Shown piece after piece: positions 1-5,865 of a stretch of 5,865 bases of DNA; within the stretch, counting starts at the first letter, position 1, and each line of letters opens with the position of its first letter. Where the stretch lies: the NCBI GenBank assembly GCA_024643825.1, contig JAHEME010000214.1, positions 1-5,865 of the forward strand, written 5' to 3'. The position numbers and the translations under genes are program-made. Under the pieces are notes generated by a model, which saw nothing but the letters and a program-made list of their open reading frames with translations, was not told the DNA's origin and did not search any database. This stretch comes from Chloroflexota bacterium (GTDB taxonomy: Bacteria; Chloroflexota; Anaerolineae; Aggregatilineales; UBA3940).

Positions 1-5
1 GGTAA

Positions 6-34
6 TTGCATCCTGCACTACATTACACTATACT
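6..34 (+). promoter_or_regulatory. Candidate promoter for the DUF5131 gene
   Basis: A near-consensus -10 box TATACT lies at 29-34. Exactly 17 bp upstream is a weak -35 box, TTGCAT at 6-11 (three of six consensus bases). Transcription would begin near base 41, leaving a leader of about 34 nt before the ATG at 75. The call is by eye only. A perfect TTGACA at 41-46 has no matching -10 box downstream, so it is unlikely to be the promoter itself. No operator-like repeat is visible around it. Confidence 0.3.
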
Positions 35-74
35 CCCTGCTTGACATAGAACAACTATTCTGTTTGTGGGGCTT

Positions 75-863
75 ATGAATAAACAGGCAAAGCCGTCTGG
101 CAGGCGCGGTATTGAATGGACGAACTACACATGGAATCCAGTGGGCGGCTGCCAGCATGGATGCCGCTGGCTCATGCCGGATGGTTCCGTCGCTGAATGC
201 TACGCCGAAACCGTCGCAGAGCGTGTCGCGCAGAGTGCTTACCCGCATGGATTTGAGCATCATTACTGGCGGCCCGAACTACTGCACGAACCATTGCAGC
301 TAACCTCACCCTCGCGCATCTTCCTTGATAGCATGAGCGATCTCATGGGCCATTGGGTCAGTAACGAGGAAATCGAAGCGGTTTTGGATATTTGCGCGAA
401 AGCGGACTGGCATCAATTTCAGTTGCTAACCAAGAATGCGCCGCGCCTGCTGCAATTCCAGTTCCCGCCGAATGTCTGGGTTGGTGTCAGTGCGCCTCCA
501 ACCACAATGTTTGGCAAAGATTTATCACTGGCTCAACAGGAACGCATGGTCAGCCGCATGATGGATGTCTTGCAGCAGGTCGATGTGCCTGTTCGCTGGA
601 TGAGTATTGAACCCCTGAGCTTTGATATAGGGCCGCTGCTGCGGGGAAGCAATTTGCAGTGGGGGGTTATTGGCGCAGCCACCAATGGCCCGAAGGCGTA
701 CCAGCCTGAGCCAGAGTGGGTTGAAAATGTACTGGATGTTCTGGATGCGGAAGGGACAAAAGTGTTCTTCAAAGGCAATCTGGATTGGGAACCGTGGCGG
801 GAGGAGCTTCCAATCCAGTCAAGAGTCAGAATCCCGGAAGTTTCGGCGGCTGTACAGCCTTAG
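75..863 (+). CDS. DUF5131 (phage Gp37/Gp68 family) three-Cys-motif, radical-SAM-like protein
   Basis: A 262-aa protein of the Gp37/Gp68 family (Pfam PF07505), found in phages and bacterial accessory regions; its reaction is not established to my knowledge. Numbering from the GTG at 66, conserved blocks appear in order: IEWTNYTWNPVGGC (16-29), a three-Cys cluster C29-x3-C33-x11-C45 ending in CYAE, DSMSDLMG (88-95), FQLLTKNAPRL (118-128), VWVGVSAP (137-144), RWMSIEPL (177-184), a W-x-VIGA-x-TN block (199-207) and VFFKGNL (233-239). The cysteines resemble a radical-SAM [4Fe-4S] site, but the last spacing is stretched by about eleven residues. I prefer ATG 75 over the in-frame GTG at 66 because GGGG lies just before it and nothing resembling a ribosome-binding site precedes the GTG; the choice is not firm. 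The gene faces tcmP, overlaps it by 38 bp, and looks intact. Confidence 0.88.
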   Translation: MNKQAKPSGRRGIEWTNYTWNPVGGCQHGCRWLMPDGSVAECYAETVAERVAQSAYPHGFEHHYWRPELLHEPLQLTSPSRIFLDSMSDLMGHWVSNEEIEAVLDICAKADWHQFQLLTKNAPRLLQFQFPPNVWVGVSAPPTTMFGKDLSLAQQERMVSRMMDVLQQVDVPVRWMSIEPLSFDIGPLLRGSNLQWGVIGAATNGPKAYQPEPEWVENVLDVLDAEGTKVFFKGNLDWEPWREELPIQSRVRIPEVSAAVQP

Positions 864-1692
864 CGACCCTATTCCAGAATTTGTTGCCGAGTGGATGCTT
901 ACTTGCGTAGATGAGGCTATAGACCTCAGCGTTTCTCGAATTCTTTACAGGTATGTGCTCCTCCTCTATCTCGATCTTGTAGCCGAATCTTGCCAGATTA
1001 GAACGATAAAAATCGATTAGGGCTTGACGTCGTTGAGCCGGACTCTGCTGCGGATCATAGATTGTTTTCCACTCATCAGTGCCAAAAAACTGATGTAACT
1101 TCGCTTCGTTCCCTCCTGATCCGATAACTCTAACAAGGCCACTTGTTGAGAAGTTGATTATCAAATCCATACGGTCAATTGCAGCCAACTTCTTCACAGT
1201 TTCCCAATGTAGTTCTAAACCTTCTGGGTCTAGGAATGCATAATTTAGGCTAGGCCATCTTCCCTCACTCCGAGCAAGCCGATCTTTCTGCTCGATAGAT
1301 TCGCATACCACATTGACAATCTCATTGACATCGGCTTGGTAAAGTGTAACTGTGCTAGCTAACGGGCTAACGGAAATTCGTTCTGATAGTGCTAGCCACA
1401 AGTCTGGTTCTTGTTCATTGTATTCATTAAGGACAAATTCAGTTGGTGGATATTTAGCTGTAAGAGCAATCAGTGGAGAACCAAGAACTATCGTGCTACC
1501 TATTCGATTTTTTCCGGGTCCGGCTTGCAAATCAATATACCGCAGAGCAGACCAGTCCTTTTCCTTCATTGCTCCGTTAGCTATCTCTAGGTAGTACTCT
1601 AAAGCTTTGAACTTGAGTTGAGCATGATAATGCGATTCTCGGATGGCAAGACCATCTTCTTCGGGAGTAAGAAACTTGGTGGGATCGAGCAT
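826..1692 (-). CDS. tcmP: Three-Cys-motif partner protein TcmP
   Basis: A 288-aa protein matching the TcmP family (TIGR04474 as I recall), named because it recurs beside DUF5131/Gp37-Gp68 proteins, as here. From the ATG at 1692, visible blocks are an N-terminal H-x4-K helix (about 23-28), IDLQAGPG (53-60), GSPLIAL (71-77), a D-x-N near 121-123, AFLDPEG (152-158) with a W nine residues on, LIINF (177-181), LHQFFGTDEW (199-208), a Y-x3-L-x2-FGY stretch (229-238), and YSLIYASKHPLG-x2-FW (258-273). The D-x-x-AGPG and LDPEG motifs resemble motifs I and IV of class I methyltransferases; the catalytic role is inference. ATG 1692 is favoured because GGAAG lies 5 nt upstream; a TTG at 1704 would add four residues. 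GC is roughly 45-48%, clearly below the flanking membrane gene, suggesting transfer. It appears intact and converges on its partner. Confidence 0.9.
   Translation of the reverse strand: MLDPTKFLTPEEDGLAIRESHYHAQLKFKALEYYLEIANGAMKEKDWSALRYIDLQAGPGKNRIGSTIVLGSPLIALTAKYPPTEFVLNEYNEQEPDLWLALSERISVSPLASTVTLYQADVNEIVNVVCESIEQKDRLARSEGRWPSLNYAFLDPEGLELHWETVKKLAAIDRMDLIINFSTSGLVRVIGSGGNEAKLHQFFGTDEWKTIYDPQQSPAQRRQALIDFYRSNLARFGYKIEIEEEHIPVKNSRNAEVYSLIYASKHPLGNKFWNRVAKAVQPPKLPGF
848..859. repeat. Perfect 12-bp palindrome in the overlap of two convergent genes
   Basis: GGCTGTACAGCC is its own reverse complement and lies inside the region shared by the DUF5131 and tcmP coding ends. Both proteins read it in the equivalent frame, so both carry the residues AVQP near their C-terminus. 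No T-run flanks it on either side, so it does not look like a classical intrinsic terminator; it could still form a short hairpin in either transcript. Confidence 0.6.
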
Positions 1693-1697
1693 ATCGA

Positions 1698-1702
1698 CTT
1701 CC
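1698..1702 (-). promoter_or_regulatory. Ribosome-binding site deciding the tcmP start
   Basis: GGAAG lies 5 nt before the ATG at 1692 and overlaps the alternative TTG start at 1702-1704. This favours the ATG. The spacing is normal and the match to the anti-Shine-Dalgarno sequence is moderate. Confidence 0.45.
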
Positions 1703-1742
1703 AATTCGAGTAAAGAATCTTCAAGAAATATACCCAGTAAGA

Positions 1743-1755
1743 CGCAATAGTTGCG
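1743..1755. repeat. Small inverted repeat upstream of tcmP
   Basis: CGCAA-tag-TTGCG forms perfect 5-bp arms around a 3-base centre, about 50 bp upstream of the tcmP ATG. On the minus strand a possible -10 box TATATT lies at 1727-1732, about 10 bp downstream of the repeat, so the repeat would fall in the promoter spacer and -35 region. It could be an operator or a chance hairpin. The rest of 1705-1839 shows no recognisable gene in any frame and no convincing toxin remnant. Confidence 0.25.
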
Positions 1756-1839
1756 AAAAACCCTTGATCAGCGATTAGCCCTACTGGTCTTTCTACATAC
1801 AACAAATTGTCGGGCGGCTCGCTTCTCTGAACTGTTCGT

Positions 1840-1998
1840 CTATTCTCTTTCAGGCAGTGGATCATCCGCCAGCGATCCATAAGTCGCATTCACGAAGTCT
1901 TCCCATTCTTGCTGCGATGACTCTGGCTTGGTGCGGAATGTGATCACAACTTCGCCATCCACATTGCGAACCCCGACAGGTACTTCCAGCTTGAGCAT
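1840..1998 (-). CDS. 52-aa open frame: possible reinitiation product of the split antitoxin-like gene
   Basis: An ATG at 1998 lies two codons after the internal TAA, so ribosomes finishing the 15-codon leader could restart here. The product would begin MLKLEVPVGVRN, contain the core W-x2-FVNATYGSLADDP, and end PLPERE, keeping about three quarters of the joined protein but losing the first beta strand. The C-terminal end looks shorter than relatives I recall, which run some 10-15 residues further with an acidic, Tyr-containing tail. It may be a functional short antitoxin-like protein or simply the remains of a dead gene. Nothing in the sequence decides between these. Confidence 0.4.
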   Translation of the reverse strand: MLKLEVPVGVRNVDGEVVITFRTKPESSQQEWEDFVNATYGSLADDPLPERE

Positions 1999-2052
1999 CC
2001 CATCTTACCCGATGTGGGTGTCGATTCGGATTGTTTCCAGTGATTGTGCCAT
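1840..2052 (-). pseudogene. Antitoxin-like small protein split by an in-frame nonsense codon
   Basis: Reading from the ATG at 2052 gives 15 residues (MAQSLETIRIDTHIG), then TAA at 2005-2007, and then continues in the same frame with DGMLKLEVPVGV and onward for 54 residues to TAG at 1840. Joined, the 69-residue reading resembles small antitoxin-type proteins I know from Chloroflexota and cyanobacteria, which start with a 'IDT-x-G-ED-G-L-x-VPV' pattern, have a beta-rich core, a W-x2-FVNATYGSLADDP stretch, and usually precede a VapC-like PIN toxin. In those relatives a Glu typically sits at the stop position, so a single G-to-T change (GAA to TAA, base 2007) would explain the break. An AAGGG ribosome-binding site (2062-2066) still precedes the first ATG with a 9-nt spacer. 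No toxin gene follows. The family assignment is from memory of the pattern and is not certain. Confidence 0.6.
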
Positions 2053-2090
2053 AGGTGACCGCCCTTCTTACCTCAATGCCGTGTAGGAGG

Positions 2091-2096
2091 ATTATA
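2091..2096 (-). promoter_or_regulatory. Consensus -10 box overlapping the flippase stop codon
   Basis: TATAAT on the minus strand contains the TAA stop of the large membrane gene and lies about 38 bp upstream of the antitoxin-like ATG at 2052. The hexamer at the usual -35 distance (GGTGGA) is poor. The box is also the loop of a short inverted repeat (GGAGG/CCTCC, 2086-2101). It could drive the small gene, but the evidence is one good hexamer. Confidence 0.25.
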
Positions 2097-5000
2097 CCTC
2101 CCCCGGAACCGCCTCCACCACCACCTCCACCGCCCCCAGCCGATCCCGCAGACGCGCCGGGATCAGCGGCGTGATCCCCGTCAACTCCTCCCCCGTAAAC
2201 GGTCGCAGCAGCCCCACCGCCCCCACGTACACAGCCAGCGCGCCGATCACCGCCAGCGGCACGCTGATCATGGATAGCCCATAGGCCGCGCCGCCCATCA
2301 GCGCCGCCGCCGTGACCGGCTTCCACAGGGTGCGAAGCCAGTTCACTGGGCCGAGCGCGCGCCGCAGCACGATGTAAAACAGGATCAGCAGCAGCAGCTC
2401 AGAGAAGCTGGTAATGATCGCCGCTGCCGGGTAGCCGTTCGCCACCCGGGGGATGAAGATCACGTTCGCCGTCAGGTTGAAGGCAACCCCCGCCACGAAC
2501 GTCCACGTCAACGCCCGCTGCTCGTTCACCGCGATCACCACGTAGTTCGTTACACTGTTGATCCACCCGATCGGGATGCTCAACACAAATAGCTGAAGCG
2601 CAATCGCGCCGTGCGGCAGGAACTCCGCGCCGCCTAATAGCCCTACGAGAAAGTGCCCCAGCAGGATCGTCACCACCACCACCGGCAGCGAAAACAGCGT
2701 CAGCAGTTTGACGCTCAGGATGTAGCTGCGCAGCAGGGCGGGGCGATCTTCGGCGGCCTGGCGGCTCATCACCGGGAACAATGCCTGCGTGAAGAACGCC
2801 GGGATGATGTTCAGCGCATCGACCCACTTGTAAGCCACGCTGTACCACCCCACCACCGTATCGCCGCGCATCGCCTCCAGCAGGATCACGTCCACCCGGA
2901 AGAACAGCGTCGCCAGCAGGTGATTGAGCATCAGCGGGAACGACTCTCCGCGTGCCATCTTCTGAATCGCCGGGTCGAAGGTCAAGCGCGGCGTGAAGAA
3001 CATCCGCGTGGTCAGCGTGTAGAGGATGATCAGCGTCACCGCATTGACTACGATGCTCACGCCCGCCAGCCCCACGATCCCGAATCCAGACAGCAGCGCC
3101 AGCACGCCCAGCACCGCCACCAGCATGGTGCTGACCGTCTGGGTCGCGGCGGGGACTTCGGCCTTCTCGTAGGCATAGAACAGGGCGGTGAGTCCGGTGC
3201 TCATCGTGGAGAGGAACAGCCCCCCGTACAGCAGCCACAATGCGAGAATAGTATCGTGCGTCAGCGGCGGATCGATCAACGCCTGCCGCGCCTGAATGAA
3301 CCCGAACAGCAGCGGCACGCCGATCACCGCCAGACCCACGCGCAGCAGGCTGGTGTTGGCGAGGTACTTATTGGCGTTGTCGCGGTCGCGCGAGACTTCC
3401 CGCGTGAGCAGCGTGTTCAGCCCGAAGTTCGAGAAGATCTCGAACCAGCCCCAGATCGCCACCGCGTAGTAATACTTGCCCGACCCCTCCGGGCCGAGCA
3501 CACGCAGCATGATGAAGGCGAACGCGAACTGAATCCCCCGGTTGAACAGGTTGAGCACAATCGGCGCGAGGGAGTTCTTGGCAACGCGCCGCACCGCGCT
3601 CGATTCGTCGCCCTCTTCCTTATAAGCGTAACGCCACAGCCACACCCCGAACATAAACACGATCAGCATCCCCGCCATGAAGGACGCGAACCCACCATAG
3701 CGCACGCTGTCCGGGCTGTACTTCATGCGGATCGTCCACTCGCCCGGTTCCAGCATCACGCCCCGGAAGTTGCCATCCACCAGTTGCAGCGGGATTTCCT
3801 TCTCGGTGTTCGGATCGCTGTTCCATGTGCGCATCCACGCGCGCCAACCGGGATACATGCTGTCGCCCACCACCAGCCATACGGGTTCCTCGGCCTGCAC
3901 GTCAATGGAGAGTTCGTTCGGCGTGTAGGCGGTGATCGTGGCGGGTCGCGCCACCCCCCGGTAGCCCGGATACTGATCCTTGGTCGCCTCGTATTCCCCC
4001 TGCGGCAGCGAGACGAACACGTTGCGCCGCACATCGACTTCGGGCAGCTTCAACGCCTCGGCGAAGCCGCCTTCAGGATACGCGACGGCGCTGTAGGCGG
4101 GCAGCGTGAACGCCCGCCATGCCACGTCGAGGTTCTCGTAGATCAGCACCGCGTCATCCTGATACGCCAGTTGATACTGGCTGTCGTCGATGGGCGTTTC
4201 GCTGATGAGGTAGCGCACGCCCAGTACGTCGAGCAGCGGCGAGTTGAGCGCATCCGCGTGATCACTGTACAGCGGCGCGATGCGGTTGTAGGGGAGGTCG
4301 GTCTGCGGCTGAAGGATACTCATGAAGTCCGCATACTGGGCCGGGATCAGGCTGTCGTAGCCGCTGATCTCCTGCAATCCGTTCCGCCAGCCGAGGTTGC
4401 TGTTCATCGTATCCGCGCCGGGGATTTCGTAGATTGCATACCGCCACAGGTACGGAGTCCAGTCGGCAGGCGGCGTATCCGAGTTCCGCCCCAGGATCGT
4501 ATCCGTTTGCAGCCGCGCGATGGCGGGTGGCGTGACCTCCAGCAGATGCCGATCCGCCGACGGGTTGAACCCGGTTATCGCCACGCCCAGATCGACGATC
4601 ACCGCGAGAATCGCCAGCGGCTTCCACACGGGCCGCCACCCAAAGCGTTTGATGCGGACATCGGTGGATGCCATCCGCAGCGTGATCCCGGTGAGGATCA
4701 GCATCACTGCGAGGATCAGCGCGTTGCCTGCCTCGTAGCTGTAGAACGCACGCCCATCCGGGAATGCGCCGGGAGCCTTCGCCAGTCCCTCGAACACGCG
4801 TTGAACTGTTCCCTCAATCGCGCCATAGATCACGCGGCTCACGATCACACCGAGGGCGATCACCCCGCCGCCGATCAGCGTCACCCACCCGGTGATCGAG
4901 ATCCACGCCCTGTGTGCCTGGGAGGTGCGGGAGGCGATTAGCGGCCCGGTGGCTGGCTGGTGAAGCTCCTGCACCAGGTCGGCCCCGAAGCCCGCCAGCA

Positions 5001-5865
5001 CCGCCACGCTCAGAGTCAGCGGCCACACCCACCGGAACGGTGAGTGCGACTGGTTAATAAACGGAAGCCCGTAGTACAGCAGCGCATACGTCGGCGTGCC
5101 GAAGATGAACGAGAGCGAGAGCAGCGACAGCACCCCGAAGATCAGCCGGTACGATCTGCCCGGAGCCTCCGCGCCGATGTGCTTCGGCGGGGGCACACGC
5201 CGTTCCCCGGCTTCGGGGGGCTTGACCACCCGCCCCGCGATCCAGTGCCCGACCGCGATGGCAGCCAGCGCCAGCGCCATGATCCCCAGATACGCCCCGC
5301 CCTCGACGTAGTTCTTGATCCCCCAATCCGTGTTGTTGATCGCATCCCCGGCGGCGTTGACCGTCACCGGAACCATGCGCCACTGAAACACATCGAAGAT
5401 TGCGTGGTGAGTCGGGTTGCCAAAGAAGTTCGGCATCAGGAAGGCCAGCAGCCGCCGCGCCGGGAACGCCCAGCCGATCACCTGATCGTAGCTCGCCGCC
5501 CCCTGCCGGAAGCTCCGCGCGGCCAGTTCGTAGGCGGGCGCAAGCTGAATCGCCCCCAGCGCCAGCCCCAGCACCATCATTGCGATCAGCCAGCCGACGC
5601 GCCGCGCCATCCGGGGCCACAGATCGGGCTCCTTCCGCGTCGCAATCGCCCCGCCGATCACCCGCCATGCCGCATAGAATCCCGTCACCAGCAGCGTGAA
5701 GTACAGCGCCTCGACGTGTCCCCCCAGCGCCGCCATCCCCAGCCCCAGCGCGCCGAGCGCCACCCACGGGATCGATGCAGGCTGGCTTCCGAATGCCCGC
5801 CCCTGCCGGATCGTCAGTTCGACCATCGCCAGGATGAACGGCAGCCACGCGGCAGTAGCGAGGAT
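2092..5865 (-). CDS. YfhO-like membrane protein fused to a Wzx/MATE-type oligosaccharide flippase (start outside window)
   Basis: A single uninterrupted frame from the right edge to TAA at 2092. The ATG at 5826 is probably internal, because 13 more codons reading ILATAAWLPFILA extend to the edge. With that Met as residue 1, residues 1-740 resemble YfhO (PF09586), a multi-pass family related to GT-C glycosyltransferases: LGGHVEALY (34-42), AIQLAPAYELAARS (92-105), FLMPNFFGNP (129-138), EGGAYLGIMALALA (175-188), and LPFINQSHSPFRW (254-266) before LAGFGADL. Residues about 420-700 form a soluble region including LGVRYLIS (535-542), followed by a membrane segment (712-732). Residues about 745-1244 form a flippase with repeated hydrophobic helices, beginning AKNSLAPIVLNLFNRG and including RVLGPEGSGKYYYA (775-788), FGLNTLLTREVSRD (801-814) and FFRVDVILLEAM (975-986). 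Likely role: assembly and export of a surface glycan at the cytoplasmic membrane. GC is about 60-65%. Confidence 0.85.
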   Translation of the reverse strand: MLATAAWLPFILAMVELTIRQGRAFGSQPASIPWVALGALGLGMAALGGHVEALYFTLLVTGFYAAWRVIGGAIATRKEPDLWPRMARRVGWLIAMMVLGLALGAIQLAPAYELAARSFRQGAASYDQVIGWAFPARRLLAFLMPNFFGNPTHHAIFDVFQWRMVPVTVNAAGDAINNTDWGIKNYVEGGAYLGIMALALAAIAVGHWIAGRVVKPPEAGERRVPPPKHIGAEAPGRSYRLIFGVLSLLSLSFIFGTPTYALLYYGLPFINQSHSPFRWVWPLTLSVAVLAGFGADLVQELHQPATGPLIASRTSQAHRAWISITGWVTLIGGGVIALGVIVSRVIYGAIEGTVQRVFEGLAKAPGAFPDGRAFYSYEAGNALILAVMLILTGITLRMASTDVRIKRFGWRPVWKPLAILAVIVDLGVAITGFNPSADRHLLEVTPPAIARLQTDTILGRNSDTPPADWTPYLWRYAIYEIPGADTMNSNLGWRNGLQEISGYDSLIPAQYADFMSILQPQTDLPYNRIAPLYSDHADALNSPLLDVLGVRYLISETPIDDSQYQLAYQDDAVLIYENLDVAWRAFTLPAYSAVAYPEGGFAEALKLPEVDVRRNVFVSLPQGEYEATKDQYPGYRGVARPATITAYTPNELSIDVQAEEPVWLVVGDSMYPGWRAWMRTWNSDPNTEKEIPLQLVDGNFRGVMLEPGEWTIRMKYSPDSVRYGGFASFMAGMLIVFMFGVWLWRYAYKEEGDESSAVRRVAKNSLAPIVLNLFNRGIQFAFAFIMLRVLGPEGSGKYYYAVAIWGWFEIFSNFGLNTLLTREVSRDRDNANKYLANTSLLRVGLAVIGVPLLFGFIQARQALIDPPLTHDTILALWLLYGGLFLSTMSTGLTALFYAYEKAEVPAATQTVSTMLVAVLGVLALLSGFGIVGLAGVSIVVNAVTLIILYTLTTRMFFTPRLTFDPAIQKMARGESFPLMLNHLLATLFFRVDVILLEAMRGDTVVGWYSVAYKWVDALNIIPAFFTQALFPVMSRQAAEDRPALLRSYILSVKLLTLFSLPVVVVTILLGHFLVGLLGGAEFLPHGAIALQLFVLSIPIGWINSVTNYVVIAVNEQRALTWTFVAGVAFNLTANVIFIPRVANGYPAAAIITSFSELLLLILFYIVLRRALGPVNWLRTLWKPVTAAALMGGAAYGLSMISVPLAVIGALAVYVGAVGLLRPFTGEELTGITPLIPARLRDRLGAVEVVVEAVPGEV

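Noticed and set aside
41..46. A perfect TTGACA -35 hexamer
   Set aside because: The bases 16-18 bp downstream (around 63-69) are G-rich with no resemblance to a -10 box, and they abut the start codon.
1599..1889. A 96-codon minus-strand frame crossing the antitoxin-like gene and the tcmP start
   Set aside because: It overlaps both better-supported genes in another frame, has no recognisable motif, and part of it is simply tcmP read out of frame. The stretch around 1720-1830 looks protein-like but I could not tie it to any family.
1862..2326. A 154-codon minus-strand frame with long glycine runs
   Set aside because: The glycine runs come from reading the GGT/GGC-rich end of the flippase gene out of frame.
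2653..4941. A 762-codon open frame on the plus strand opposite the membrane gene
   Set aside because: The translation is dominated by His, Arg, Gln and Pro with no recognisable domain. It is the expected antisense shadow of a high-GC gene, whereas the minus-strand reading has clear membrane helices and family motifs.
5824..5826. ATG as the true start of the YfhO/flippase gene
   Set aside because: The frame stays open to the window edge with hydrophobic, family-like sequence before this codon, and YfhO proteins normally have more N-terminal helices than are visible here.
1..5865. CRISPR array, tRNA or rRNA gene, insertion sequence or transposase
   Set aside because: No regularly spaced direct repeats, cloverleaf sequence, rRNA signature or transposase-like protein was seen by eye on either strand.

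Overview
The window looks like a piece of chromosome from a high-GC bacterium, most probably a member of the Chloroflexota. This is an inference. It rests on the large YfhO-like/flippase polyprotein with its high-GC codon choice, and on a small antitoxin-like protein of a type I associate with Chloroflexota and cyanobacteria. No rRNA or other marker gene is present to prove it.

Layout, left to right. Bases 1-74 are a short leader with a candidate promoter. Bases 75-863 (+) encode a DUF5131 (phage Gp37/Gp68 family) protein, a radical-SAM-like 'three-Cys-motif' protein. Bases 826-1692 (-) encode TcmP, the 'three-Cys-motif partner'. The two genes converge and their coding ends overlap by 38 bp across a perfect 12-bp palindrome. 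Bases 1693-1839 hold the TcmP ribosome-binding site and a small inverted repeat but no gene I can identify. Bases 1840-2052 (-) are a short antitoxin-like gene, not in the supplied reading frames as one piece because an in-frame TAA splits it into 15 and 52 codons. From 2092 to the right edge (-) runs one huge membrane-protein gene whose start lies outside the window. It has a YfhO-like N-terminal part (about 740 residues visible) fused to a complete Wzx/MATE-type oligosaccharide flippase (about 500 residues).

How they fit together. The YfhO/flippase protein belongs to envelope polysaccharide or glycolipid assembly: the YfhO half resembles GT-C membrane glycosyltransferases and the flippase half would move a lipid-linked glycan across the membrane. 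The DUF5131/TcmP pair is a recurring but functionally unassigned two-gene module. Its base composition is lower in GC (tcmP about 45-48%, DUF5131 about 54% in hand-counted samples, against about 60-65% for the big gene), and it sits next to a decayed toxin-antitoxin remnant. That suggests a small accessory insertion beside a resident cell-surface gene. The DUF5131/TcmP pair is the best candidate here for an undescribed system.
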